From: JAFAGO01 sp031987605
GTDB taxonomy: Bacteria; Bacteroidota; Bacteroidia; Flavobacteriales; Weeksellaceae
Direction: 5' to 3'
Length of the DNA stretch: 64,000 nucleotides
Assembly: GCA_031987605.1 (NCBI GenBank)
Contig: DALZZF010000004.1
Span: 186,001-250,000 of the forward strand
Below the pieces are notes generated by a model. The model was not told the origin of the DNA. It was given only the letters and a program-made list of their open reading frames with translations, and searched no databases. Below, one piece after another: positions 27,760 to 36,773 of this stretch; position 1 is the stretch's first letter, and each line of letters opens with the position of its first letter. A program made the position numbers and the translations under genes.

Positions 27760-27856
27760 CCCAAAGGTCTTGTCAAAAAAAAAGCATAATCATTTGAAAG
27801 ACAGATAATTTTCGATTTTTCATTAAAAACTATGATTGAGGTCATTATATAAATTC

Positions 27857-28108
27857 ACCTGTTGTGCATTTTAAATTATTGTATTTCGAAGATAAGTTAA
27901 CGGCTTTGTTTATCTTATTTTCAAAGAATTCGTTTAGTTTTTTGTCTTGCTTTGCGTTTTAATTATCGCAAGGTGAAACGAAGTTTTCTTTAAAAGAAAA
28001 TTGTTTTTAAAGATAAACAAATGTGCTTCGCTTATATAAATAACACAATGAATATGGATTTTATTGATTTTCAAATAATTGTATTTTTATACAGAATGCA
28101 CAAGAGGT
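27857..28108. repeat. Fold-back miniature element A, copy 3
   Basis: 252 bp, close to copy 1. Left end ACCTGTTGTGCATTTT is perfect; the right end AGAATGCACAAGAGGT carries two changes. The flanking duplication is weak (TATAAATTC and TATAACTTG). Lies between two gene ends (27759 and 28338). The remaining 230 bp up to the polyprenyl synthase stop are AT-rich; I see nothing else in them. Confidence 0.82.
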
Positions 28109-28337
28109 ATAACTTGATATTTTGTTTTGTTTAATTGTGATTCAATTAGATAAAAAATATGCGCCATTTTTGTCCTGCTGTGAACATTTATACAAAGAGA
28201 ATTTAGATTTCTGCGAAATGACAAACTTCATGTTTAAACCGTTTTAATATTCTTTAAGATAGAAACGATCATGTAACCTCTAAACGATGAATCTTGAGAT
28301 TGAAACAGCAGTTTGTTTTTACAATCCCCTGAATGAA

Positions 28338-29315
28338 TTAGAATTTTCGCTCAATCACGTAATCAAGCATCAGATTAAGAGAATTTTTGGATTCTGATTC
28401 CGGAAATTCATTGAGTATATCTTTTGCTTTTTGCTGAAAATCTTTCATTACGGAAACGGAATAATCCAATCCTCCAGATTTTTTTACAAACTCAATCAAC
28501 TCCTTTACACGCTTGGGATTGTTGTTGTATTTTCGGATGGTTGTAAAAAAATATTTATAATCTTTCTCCGAAGCATTTTTTAGGGTATAAATCAGCGGAA
28601 GCGTCATTTTCTGCTCTTTAATATCAATGCCTACAGGTTTTCCGATTACATTTGAACTGAGATAATCGAACAAGTCATCTTTAATCTGAAATGCCAATCC
28701 GGTATACGTCCCAAAATCCTGCATTTTTTTCGCCAGAGCTTCATCCGCATTATTGGAAAGTACACCGATTTCGCAACAAGCCGCAATTAAAGTAGCCGTT
28801 TTCTGACGAATAATTTCATAATATACTTCTTCTGTAATATCGAGTTTACGGGCTTTTTCCAATTGCAACAATTCTCCTTCGCTCATTTCGCGGATGGTTC
28901 GGGAGATTACGGAAAGCAGGTCATAATCTTTGTTATCTGTGGAAAGCAGTACAGATTTCGACAAAAGATAATCGCCAACCAAAACGGCAATTTTATTTTT
29001 CCAGAGTGCATTGATGGAAAAGAAATTCCTGCGTTTGAAACTTTCATCCACCACATCATCGTGCACCAGTGTTGCCGTGTGAATCAGTTCAATCATCGAT
29101 GCTCCGCGGTACGTTTTCTCGTTTACATCACCAATTAATTTTGCACAGAGAAATACGAACATCGGGCGCATCTGCTTGCCTTTTGTGGTAACAATAAACC
29201 GGGTAACTTTGTCCAGTAGCGCTACATTGCTTTGCATAGATTCATAAAACTTCTGTTCAAAAAGTTTCATTTCTTCATTAATCGGGCGCTTGATTTCTTC
29301 TACGATATTAGGCAA
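28338..29315 (-). CDS. Trans-polyprenyl diphosphate synthase
   Basis: About 325 aa. First Asp-rich motif in LVHDDVVDE and second in FQIKDDLFDY, the chain-elongating isoprenyl synthase pattern, plus KGKQMRPMFVF for diphosphate binding. It probably makes the menaquinone side chain; chain length is not predictable here. A longer reading from 29342 begins inside the TATATTTG box, so it cannot be the start. I choose TTG at 29315, giving MPNIVEEIKRP, which matches how such proteins usually begin in this group. Confidence 0.88.
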   Translation of the reverse strand: MPNIVEEIKRPINEEMKLFEQKFYESMQSNVALLDKVTRFIVTTKGKQMRPMFVFLCAKLIGDVNEKTYRGASMIELIHTATLVHDDVVDESFKRRNFFSINALWKNKIAVLVGDYLLSKSVLLSTDNKDYDLLSVISRTIREMSEGELLQLEKARKLDITEEVYYEIIRQKTATLIAACCEIGVLSNNADEALAKKMQDFGTYTGLAFQIKDDLFDYLSSNVIGKPVGIDIKEQKMTLPLIYTLKNASEKDYKYFFTTIRKYNNNPKRVKELIEFVKKSGGLDYSVSVMKDFQQKAKDILNEFPESESKNSLNLMLDYVIERKF

Positions 29316-29339
29316 AATGTGGTGATGAATTGTGAAAAG

Positions 29340-29347
29340 CAAATATA
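29340..29347 (-). promoter_or_regulatory. TAnnTTTG -7 box of the polyprenyl synthase gene
   Basis: TATATTTG on the minus strand, 24 bases before the chosen TTG start. It excludes the longer start at 29342. Confidence 0.6.
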
Positions 29348-29397
29348 GAGGATTCTACACAAAAGCAAAAATCCCACACCATTTTATTGTATTTTTT

Positions 29398-29405
29398 TAT
29401 ATTTG
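29398..29405 (+). promoter_or_regulatory. TAnnTTTG -7 box of the M23 peptidase gene
   Basis: TATATTTG, 30 bases before the ATG at 29436. With the divergent box at 29340-29347 it forms a compact two-way promoter region. Confidence 0.6.
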
Positions 29406-29435
29406 TATAAAACCAATAACCTAATACTCAACATC

Positions 29436-30827
29436 ATGAAAAAGAAATTCACTTTTTTACCCGTTTTTCTTTGTGTTTCAATCCTGATATTGGCACAAAA
29501 TGGCGGAAGAGGCTTTGATTTTAAAAATACAGAATGCCTTTCCGATGAGCAACGCACTGCAATTCTTCAAATTCTGGAAGAAAGCAGAACACAACTGAAA
29601 AAAGAAGGAAAGTTACCCGAAGCCGACAAAACTACACATCCGTTGTTTATATGGCCTGTGGAAAATGCGCCCGGAGCACCTTATTTTGCGAACTGGAGCA
29701 TTTCCAATCATGTGGATCACAATCCGGCTTATCCCAATCAGGTTCAGGACTGGAACTGCGGAACCCGAACCTACGATACCGAAGGCGGATACAATCATCA
29801 GGGAATTGATATTTTCACCTGGCCTTTCGGATGGTATCAAATGGATGAAAGCCACGCCTATATTGTGGCGGCTGCACCGGGAACCATTCTTTACAAAAGC
29901 AACGGAAATTATGACCGAAGATGTGCATTCAACAACAGCAACTGGAATGCGGTCTATCTTCAGCATGCTGATGGAAGCGTAACGTGGTACGGGCATATGA
30001 AAAATAATTCGTTGACGGCGAAAGTCGTTGGCGAAACGGTTGCCGCAGGCGAATATCTGGGAATTGTGGGAAGTTCGGGAAATTCTACCGGACCGCATCT
30101 TCATTTTGAAGTCTACAATCCCGAAAGCGCTTTGGTAGACACGTATGCCGGACCTTGCAACACATGGGAATCTTCTACTGATTCGTGGTGGCAGCAACAG
30201 AAACCGTATGTGGATCCTAAGATTAATGCTATTTTGACGCATTCTGCTCCGGTTGTTCTCGACAATGGCTGTGGTGTTCAGGAAACAACGAATATTAAGA
30301 ATGATTTTGTAACTGGAAATTTTGTTTATCCTACAATTTATCTTTCGGATATTCCGGCAGGAACTTCCATGAATGTGAAACTGTATCGCCCGGATAATTC
30401 GGTGGCGTATAATTACAATTTCACAATGAATACTTTTTATGCTGCATCGTACTGGTATTGGGAATTCGGTCCATCGGTTTTCAATCAGAACGGAACATGG
30501 AAATTCACGCTCACCGCAGGTTCATTGACGAAAACGCACACCTTCACTTTCAATGCACATCTGGCGACGAATGAAAATAGTATTCAACAAAATATTTCAA
30601 TATTAAATCCTGTAAAAAACAATAAACTTCTGATTTACAGCGGATTAACCAAAAATACCTCTTCAAAAATTGAAATCTTCAATGCAGAAGGCCGTTTGCT
30701 TCAGAATAAAAAAGTGGAACTCAACACAGGAAATACGGTTGTGGATTTTCCTTATGAAAAAGGAAATTATCTGATAAGGATTACCACCAATGATGGTTCT
30801 AAATCTTTTAAAATCATCAATCAGTAA
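29436..30827 (+). CDS. Secreted M23 metallopeptidase with T9SS sorting tail
   Basis: About 463 aa starting MKKKFTFLPVFLCVSILILAQ, a Sec signal. The LasA/M23 zinc site is visible as NHQGIDIFTW (His, Asp) and GPHLHFEVY (His-x-His). A beta-sandwich region follows, and the last about 75 residues (ISILNPVKNNKLLIYSG to FKIINQ) form a type A T9SS C-terminal signal. It likely cuts peptidoglycan cross-links or Gly-rich peptides outside the cell. TTG at 29403 is rejected as start because it lies in the promoter box. Confidence 0.9.
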   Translation: MKKKFTFLPVFLCVSILILAQNGGRGFDFKNTECLSDEQRTAILQILEESRTQLKKEGKLPEADKTTHPLFIWPVENAPGAPYFANWSISNHVDHNPAYPNQVQDWNCGTRTYDTEGGYNHQGIDIFTWPFGWYQMDESHAYIVAAAPGTILYKSNGNYDRRCAFNNSNWNAVYLQHADGSVTWYGHMKNNSLTAKVVGETVAAGEYLGIVGSSGNSTGPHLHFEVYNPESALVDTYAGPCNTWESSTDSWWQQQKPYVDPKINAILTHSAPVVLDNGCGVQETTNIKNDFVTGNFVYPTIYLSDIPAGTSMNVKLYRPDNSVAYNYNFTMNTFYAASYWYWEFGPSVFNQNGTWKFTLTAGSLTKTHTFTFNAHLATNENSIQQNISILNPVKNNKLLIYSGLTKNTSSKIEIFNAEGRLLQNKKVELNTGNTVVDFPYEKGNYLIRITTNDGSKSFKIINQ

Positions 30828-31725
30828 GCAATAAACCGGAGTGTTTCACTTCGGTTTTTTTATGATCCGGAATAAAATACAACCGCTGTCTGGATTTTCC
30901 CAACGGTGAAGAAAATTCTTCACCCGAAATATAGATTCCGTTTTCGTTTATCGCAATTCCCTCAATCTGCCCGATGGAAAATGCGGATCCCATGTGGAAT
31001 TTCTTCGGCGGTTTCTCAAAAAAAACTCCGGGTTTACTTTCCTGAAAAATCATCATATAAACTGCCGCGCCTTTGGTATACCCCACAAAATAAAGTTTTC
31101 CCTGAAAATAGGCAGCATCCGTAACCACAAAATCAGTCTGGAAATATTCGGTTTTTTGGGTCGGTTGAGGTTCTATGGAATTGATGTCCACCACATAATG
31201 CGAAACGCCTTTTGAAACCCATTCTTTGGTAAAAATATGTACTTTCCCATTCAGAAAAATCATGGCTTCCGCATCGAAATTATTGTTGATATTTTTGGGT
31301 GAAAAATCCTTTTGTTCCGGATAAAAAAATGAAATTGTCCGGATGGAATCCTTTTGCAAAGAATCATTTTTAAAAGGAACCTGATAAATTTTCAAATCTT
31401 TTCTTGAGCCCGAATTATTCCCGAAATCACCGATATAGAAATGATTTTCATCGCTGGTAAGTGCTTCCCAGTCTTTGTTGATGAGTCCGGTTTTTAAAAC
31501 ATTTACAATTTTTCCGCTCACGGAATCGATTTCAAAAAGTTCGGAAGTATTTCCGCTATCATTTAAAGTATATAATTTTCCTTGGAAAAAATTCAAAGCA
31601 GAAGTTTCTTTAATGGTATCGCTGAGTTGGGCGACTTCATATTTTTTCAGGCGTAAAGTTTCGGTATTCTGTGCTGAAACTACAGAAAAAATAAGGACAA
31701 AAATGAGTGCAAAATACCTGTTCAT
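30817..31725 (-). CDS. Secreted protein of unknown function, beta-propeller-like
   Basis: 302 aa with signal peptide MNRYFALIFVLIFSVVSAQ. Repeated blade-like strands (GKLYTLNDSGN, NHFYIGDFGNNSG, GKVHIFTKEW, GKLYFVGYTKG, GIYISGEEF) suggest a beta-propeller of SdiA-regulated/SMP-30 style; this is inference. Last gene of the queA-rlmN-DUF1275 unit, overlapping the DUF1275 stop by four bases (ATGA). Its 3' end contains the terminator of the converging M23 gene. Confidence 0.7.
   Translation of the reverse strand: MNRYFALIFVLIFSVVSAQNTETLRLKKYEVAQLSDTIKETSALNFFQGKLYTLNDSGNTSELFEIDSVSGKIVNVLKTGLINKDWEALTSDENHFYIGDFGNNSGSRKDLKIYQVPFKNDSLQKDSIRTISFFYPEQKDFSPKNINNNFDAEAMIFLNGKVHIFTKEWVSKGVSHYVVDINSIEPQPTQKTEYFQTDFVVTDAAYFQGKLYFVGYTKGAAVYMMIFQESKPGVFFEKPPKKFHMGSAFSIGQIEGIAINENGIYISGEEFSSPLGKSRQRLYFIPDHKKTEVKHSGLLLTD
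30833..30861 (+). terminator. Terminator of the M23 gene, inside the convergent CDS
   Basis: AAACCGGAGTG/CACTTCGGTTT stem (one G-U) with loop TTT and a run of seven T. It lies within the last codons of the minus-strand gene ending at 30817. Confidence 0.75.
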
Positions 31726-32441
31726 GAATGTTTTCTCTTCCGAAGAAGAATCTGGATTTTAATATAATCAACAATTAAACCTACGAACAAAATCGCAGTT
31801 CCCAAAAGTAATGTTCTTATTCCGAAAAATGGATAGAGAAGTCCGGCAATAACTCCGCCACAAAAGAAAAAGCAGATGATTGTTAACCGCAGTTTTATGG
31901 ATTTAAGCATGCGTTTTTGGTCTTTTTTGCTTTTATAAAAAAAGAGCTGTGAAGATTCTATTCCCATATCGGTAAAAAGTCCGGTTAAGTGCGTGGTTCG
32001 TACCACCGAATGCGAAATATTGGTAACCAGGGCGTTCTGAAGTCCCATTGCAAAAAGCAACAGAAATGCCACAACATCGGAATTATGGTCGATAAAAAAA
32101 CCACCAAAAATCCCCACGAATAAAAGGATAAACGCTTCCAGATAAGTGGGAACAATATAAATCATATTCTGCCGAAAGCGATAGGTAAACTCCACCAAAG
32201 TGGTGGAAACGAAAGCCCCCAGAAAAAAGAAGAAAATATACAACGCAATGTGCACCGCTTCTTTCCAATGGAATTTAAAAACCTCATCTACAAAAAAAGC
32301 AAAATGCCCGGTTACATTGGTAGTGAGTTTGGCAACCGCCATAAAACCGACCACATTCACCAAACCGGCCACCAATGAAAGCAAAGAAGCCAATGCCAGA
32401 TTATGTTGGTTGGTTCTTGTTTTTCCTTTGTGGCTGAACAT
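31722..32441 (-). CDS. DUF1275 (YoaK-family) membrane protein
   Basis: 239 aa with about six membrane segments. The family pattern is clear: LSLVAGLVNVVGF, TNVTGHFAFF, GLQNALVTNISHSVVRTTHLTG and a closing pair of helices. Function of the family is not established. It starts 18 bp after rlmN and overlaps the next gene by four bases, so it belongs to the queA-rlmN transcription unit. Confidence 0.9.
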   Translation of the reverse strand: MFSHKGKTRTNQHNLALASLLSLVAGLVNVVGFMAVAKLTTNVTGHFAFFVDEVFKFHWKEAVHIALYIFFFFLGAFVSTTLVEFTYRFRQNMIYIVPTYLEAFILLFVGIFGGFFIDHNSDVVAFLLLFAMGLQNALVTNISHSVVRTTHLTGLFTDMGIESSQLFFYKSKKDQKRMLKSIKLRLTIICFFFCGGVIAGLLYPFFGIRTLLLGTAILFVGLIVDYIKIQILLRKRKHS

Positions 32442-32459
32442 TTTTGTTGAATATTTCGG

Positions 32460-33497
32460 TTACTGATCTGCAGATTTATTCGCCAACTGTCCGCACGCGG
32501 CATCAATGTCGCCTCCTCTGCTTCGCCGAACCATAATGGTAATTCCGGCTTTTTCGAGTTCGCGCACATATTTTTCTTCGGCTTTTATGCTTCGGTGGTC
32601 GAATTTTCCTTCGCCAATCGGATTGTATTGAATGAGATTAACTTTGGAGGGTACTTTTTTACAGAATTTAATCAGGGCTTTTATATGCTCGTCGTCGTCA
32701 TTAATTCCGCCCCAAACACAATATTCAAAGGTAATTACAGAACCAGTTTTCTGATACCAGTACTGCAAAGATTCCATAATATCCGTTAATGGAAATTTCT
32801 CCGAAAACGGCATGATTTCGTTTCTGGATTTTTCAATTGCTGAGTGCAATGATAGTGCGAGTTTTACCTTTAAATCTTCATCAGCCAGCATTTTAATCAT
32901 CTTCGGAATTCCGGAAGTAGAAACGGTAATTCTTCGCGGCGACATTCCCAAACCTTCGGGTTTCGTGATTTTCCGGATGGCTTCCACCACATTTTTGTAG
33001 TTCATCATCGGTTCGCCCATTCCCATAAATACGATGTTGGAAAGCGGTCGATCGAAATAGGTTTTGCTTTGCCTGTCAATTAATGCCACCTGATCCACAA
33101 TTTCTGCTACTTCCAGATTTCGCATTCTTTTCAGTTTGGCAGTGGCACAGAATTCACAGTTCAGCGAACATCCGACTTGTGAAGAAACACACGCTGTAGT
33201 ACGGGTTTCTGTGGGAATTAAAACCGATTCTACCAATAAACCGTCATACAATTTTACGCCGTTTTTGATGGTTCCGTCGGTTGATTTCTGCAACTGATCT
33301 ACGGCAGCCGGATTGATCGAAAATTCCTGAGCAAGTTTTTCGCGTAAATCTTTGGAAAGATTCGTCATTTCATCAATAGAATGGAGGTTTTTGCTCCAAA
33401 TCCAGTCATAAACCTGTTTCGCACGAAAAGGTTTCTCACCAATCAGTTTAAAGTAATCGGTAAGCTGTTCTAATGATAAAGTTCGGATGTCTTTCAT
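32460..33497 (-). CDS. rlmN: 23S rRNA (A2503)/tRNA (A37) C2-methyltransferase RlmN
   Basis: 345 aa from MKDIRTLSLEQL; a reading from 33563 adds 22 unlikely residues. Radical-SAM motif C-x3-C-x2-C in GCSLNCEFCATAK, SAM-contact GEPMMNY, the conserved Cys near the C-terminus in DIDAACGQL and another in the TTACVSSQVGC region. It methylates A2503 of 23S rRNA. Second gene of a unit headed by queA. Confidence 0.95.
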   Translation of the reverse strand: MKDIRTLSLEQLTDYFKLIGEKPFRAKQVYDWIWSKNLHSIDEMTNLSKDLREKLAQEFSINPAAVDQLQKSTDGTIKNGVKLYDGLLVESVLIPTETRTTACVSSQVGCSLNCEFCATAKLKRMRNLEVAEIVDQVALIDRQSKTYFDRPLSNIVFMGMGEPMMNYKNVVEAIRKITKPEGLGMSPRRITVSTSGIPKMIKMLADEDLKVKLALSLHSAIEKSRNEIMPFSEKFPLTDIMESLQYWYQKTGSVITFEYCVWGGINDDDEHIKALIKFCKKVPSKVNLIQYNPIGEGKFDHRSIKAEEKYVRELEKAGITIMVRRSRGGDIDAACGQLANKSADQ

Positions 33498-33576
33498 TTT
33501 TTGCCGGATGATGAATGGCGGATATTGGAAGAAACTGGGTGTTGAAAGAAAAACATCCAACACCCAACATCTAACA

Positions 33577-34626
33577 TTAAAGTATCAGCATCGCATCGCC
33601 ATAAGAGTAAAACTTGTATTTCTCTTTGATGGCTTCTTCGTAAGCGCGCATTACAAAATCCTTGTCTGCAAATGCAGCAATCATCATAATTAATGTGGAT
33701 TTTGGCGTGTGGAAATTGGTAATCATTGCATTGGCAACTCCAAAATCGTGTGGTGGGAAAATAAATTTATTCGTCCAACCGTGGAAAGGTCCGATTTTTT
33801 TGTTGGAAGAAACAGACGTTTCCAGTGCACGCATCGTTGTGGTTCCCACAGCGCAAACGCGGCGTTTTTCTTCAACTGCACGGTTGATGATTTCGGCATT
33901 TTTCTCGTCGATAATGACTTCCTCACTTTCCATTTTGTGTTTGGAAAGGTCTTCCACTTCAATCGGGTTGAAGGTTCCCAAACCTACATGTAAAGTAATT
34001 TCTGCAAAATCAATTCCTTTGATTTCCAGACGTTTCATTAAATGTTTTGAGAAGTGCAAACCTGCAGTTGGAGCAGCAACCGCACCTTCTATTTTCGCAT
34101 AGATGGTTTGATAACGCTCCGCATCTTCCGGCTCTACCTCTCTTTTGATGTATTTCGGAAGTGGAGTTTCTCCCAATTCTTTCAGTTTAGCACGGAATTC
34201 TTCATAACTTCCATCGTAAAGAAAACGTAGTGTTCTCCCTCTGGAAGTGGTGTTGTCGATAACTTCTGCAACTAAGGATTCGTCTTCGGTGAAGAACAGT
34301 TTATTTCCGATACGGATTTTTCTGGCAGGATCTACCAAAACATCCCAAACGCGGGTTTCTTTATCCAGTTCTCTCAATAGGAAAACTTCAATTTTAGCAC
34401 CGGTTTTTTCTTTATTTCCGTACAAACGTGCAGGGAAAACTTTGGTGTTGTTGAAGATAAAGAGATCACCTTCATCAAAATAATCGATTACATCTTTGAA
34501 AAGCTTGTGCTCGATGGTTTGATCTTTACGGTTCAGCACCATTAAACGTGCTTCATCTCGGTGTTCGGATGGATGTTCTGCAAGAAGTTCTGCAGGAAGG
34601 TCGAAATTAAAATCTGATGTTTTCAT
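33577..34626 (-). CDS. queA: tRNA preQ1 ribosyltransferase-isomerase QueA
   Basis: 349 aa. Family signatures are visible: FDLPAELLAEHPSEHRDEARLMV at the start (split by function), FNNTKVFPARL, PTAGLHFS, LHVGLGTFNP and FHTPKSTLIMM. It transfers the ribosyl group of SAM to preQ1 in tRNA to give epoxyqueuosine. It heads a four-gene unit with rlmN, DUF1275 and a secreted protein, and has the best-formed promoter of the window. Confidence 0.96.
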   Translation of the reverse strand: MKTSDFNFDLPAELLAEHPSEHRDEARLMVLNRKDQTIEHKLFKDVIDYFDEGDLFIFNNTKVFPARLYGNKEKTGAKIEVFLLRELDKETRVWDVLVDPARKIRIGNKLFFTEDESLVAEVIDNTTSRGRTLRFLYDGSYEEFRAKLKELGETPLPKYIKREVEPEDAERYQTIYAKIEGAVAAPTAGLHFSKHLMKRLEIKGIDFAEITLHVGLGTFNPIEVEDLSKHKMESEEVIIDEKNAEIINRAVEEKRRVCAVGTTTMRALETSVSSNKKIGPFHGWTNKFIFPPHDFGVANAMITNFHTPKSTLIMMIAAFADKDFVMRAYEEAIKEKYKFYSYGDAMLIL

Positions 34627-34664
34627 AAAATTTACGGATTTTACGTGTATAAAATTTAAGCGTG

Positions 34665-34696
34665 CAAATATACAACATTGAAAACCCGAAAGTCAA
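34665..34696 (-). promoter_or_regulatory. Promoter of queA with -33 and -7 elements
   Basis: On the minus strand TTGAC (34692-34696) lies 21 bases before TATATTTG (34665-34672), matching the Bacteroidetes TTG-N17..23-TAnnTTTG rule. The leader to the ATG is about 30 bases. Confidence 0.7.
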
Positions 34697-34716
34697 GGAA
34701 ACAGGTAAAAAAGAAT

Positions 34717-35364
34717 TTACAATTTTTTCAAATTTATTTTTTCAATATGTATCTGAAAAGGTCTTTTCTCCATTTTCAAAATTTTGTTGTGCTGTATTTT
34801 CCCATTTCCGTATTGGGTGGTCATTTCCTTCACGCGGTATCCGGAACCGGAATCCAATTTTTCATGAAGCAGATTTGAAGTTTTAAAATAAGATTTGGGA
34901 TCAAAATCAATGAAAAGAACATTTTCCGGAGATTTTTCCAGAACAATTTGAGAATCAAACTGCTTTTTTTTCTTATTGCCATCCGCAAAAACCTTTAGAT
35001 TGAACACGGAATCGCCGAGTTTGTGTATTTCAACAATAGGAGCGGCTTTGGGGGAGCGATTCAAAATTTTTGTAGAATGCATATATTTAAAATCCATATT
35101 TCCATCTTGATTTTTTCCATCAAAAATATGGAGCAATTGAGCATCAAAATCGATTAAAGTGCCTAAAAAATTTCCCGGCTCATTTTCCTGAACAATATGA
35201 AAAACATTCCCGTTTTCAGTATCGAAGAAATAGTATTTCTGAGTGGCTTTTTCTTTAGAACCTACAATCTTGCTTTCCGCTTCAATAAAATAATCGAATT
35301 TGAAATTTTGCGCAGAAACAAAAACTGAAAGCAGGAGCAAAATAAAAATATGGATCTTCATCAT
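34717..35364 (-). CDS. Secreted hypothetical protein
   Basis: 215 aa, not recognised. Signal peptide ending in FVSAQ, then a mostly beta-stranded domain with many Lys and Phe residues (KFDYFIEAESKIVG, YYFFDTENGNVFHIVQ, GKIQHNKIL). No Cys pairs, no T9SS tail and no lipobox, so probably periplasmic. A second Met immediately follows the first; either may be used. It stands alone between queA and the FUSC gene. Confidence 0.65.
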   Translation of the reverse strand: MMKIHIFILLLLSVFVSAQNFKFDYFIEAESKIVGSKEKATQKYYFFDTENGNVFHIVQENEPGNFLGTLIDFDAQLLHIFDGKNQDGNMDFKYMHSTKILNRSPKAAPIVEIHKLGDSVFNLKVFADGNKKKKQFDSQIVLEKSPENVLFIDFDPKSYFKTSNLLHEKLDSGSGYRVKEMTTQYGNGKIQHNKILKMEKRPFQIHIEKINLKKL

Positions 35365-35487
35365 GATAAAAACGTGTATCTTTTAAGATTACTAAAGATA
35401 AAAAAATGTTTTAAAGAAAATGCGGCAAAATTTTAAAATCCCAACAAAAAACAAGATTTTTGCACTATAAATCAGAATAAAAGGGAA

Positions 35488-36600
35488 ATGGCAGAAGCAA
35501 CCGTGTATCAGCGTTTTTTAAGAAAAGAATTTCCCAAATTTTTTCGGTTAAAACCTTCCAACCGAAGTTGGCACATTCCGATTCTGGCAGGACTTGCAGT
35601 AGGAATTCCACTTCTTACGGGATATTATTTCAATGATATTCGTTCTGCATTAACCGCCAGTCTTGCAGGATTGGTGATTCTGTATATTCCCACAAAAGGG
35701 AATATTATGGAAATCATGGTTTCCATGTTTGTGTGCTGTTTCGGGATGATTTTTGCGCACAGTCTGGGTGTTGTTTTAAGTTTTAACGATTGGATTGCGC
35801 CTGTTGGTTTTGGAATATTTTCCATGATTGCTTATTACGTAAGCCGATATTTCAACCTGAAACCGCCGGGAAGTTTCTTTTTTATTATGATTGCTTCGAT
35901 GGCGATTGGTTTGCCCCATCATTTTGAAGATATTCCGCGAAGCATCGGACTCTTCGCCATCGGAACACTCAATGCTGTTGCGCTTACTTTTGTGTACAGT
36001 ATTATCTTTCTGCGGAAAACAAAAAATACGGCAAATACCTCTTCCATAAAGATTAATCATTATGTAAACCTTACAGAATCGGCGATTGTAGGCATTTTTA
36101 TGATGCTTTCCATTTTCATCGGTAAACTTTTTAAGCTGGATTATCCGTACTGGATTCCGATTTCCTGTCTGGCGGTTTTACAGGGCGTAAATACCTATCA
36201 TATATGGAAAAGAGGCCTGCACCGCATTCTCGGAACAATGACCGGGCTTTTTATCGCATGGGGAATTTTCACGTTTGTAAAAGATCCTCTGGGAATCTGC
36301 ATTTGCATTATTGCCCTTCAAATTACGGTAGAACTTTTGATTGTGCGGCATTATGCTTTGGCTGTGGTTTTCCTTACACCAATGGGAATTTTGCTTGCCG
36401 AAACCGGAAGCCCGCAATCTCTGGATCCCGATGATCTTCTGAAAATGAGATTGATTGAAATCCTGATCGGAAGTATTCTCGGTGGTGTTGGCGGTTGGTT
36501 TTTGTACAACGAACGCATCCGCTATAATTCAGTAAAAAACCTGAAACGCACCAATCGTGTGCTACGAAATAATGTGCGAAGAAGGAAATCTTCAGATTAA
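35488..36600 (+). CDS. FUSC-family membrane protein
   Basis: 370 aa with two blocks of about five membrane segments (35-150 and 195-345), the layout of the aromatic-acid exporter/FUSC group. Start block SWHIPILAGLAVGIPLLTGY and second block YPYWIPISCLAVLQG are paired repeats; HRILGTMTGLFIAW is the typical R-x-x-GT-x-x-G signature. The C-terminus is very basic (RRRKSSD). The transported compound is unknown. Confidence 0.85.
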   Translation: MAEATVYQRFLRKEFPKFFRLKPSNRSWHIPILAGLAVGIPLLTGYYFNDIRSALTASLAGLVILYIPTKGNIMEIMVSMFVCCFGMIFAHSLGVVLSFNDWIAPVGFGIFSMIAYYVSRYFNLKPPGSFFFIMIASMAIGLPHHFEDIPRSIGLFAIGTLNAVALTFVYSIIFLRKTKNTANTSSIKINHYVNLTESAIVGIFMMLSIFIGKLFKLDYPYWIPISCLAVLQGVNTYHIWKRGLHRILGTMTGLFIAWGIFTFVKDPLGICICIIALQITVELLIVRHYALAVVFLTPMGILLAETGSPQSLDPDDLLKMRLIEILIGSILGGVGGWFLYNERIRYNSVKNLKRTNRVLRNNVRRRKSSD

Positions 36601-36773
36601 ATTTCAGGCTCAACTTTTTATGGTTGATATTTCTAATGTGTTCTCAAAATGAATATTTTTAATTTTTAGTCGGTGCTAATTTAATCTTATAAAAATATCA
36701 CAGGTTAAAAATGCATCGGGTGATCTTAAATTATTTTCTACATTTATCAAAATTTTTACTTTTTATTTGCTAA

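Noticed and set aside
29316..29342. Longer start of the polyprenyl synthase
   Set aside because: The proposed TTG codon is part of the TATATTTG promoter box, so it would not be transcribed.
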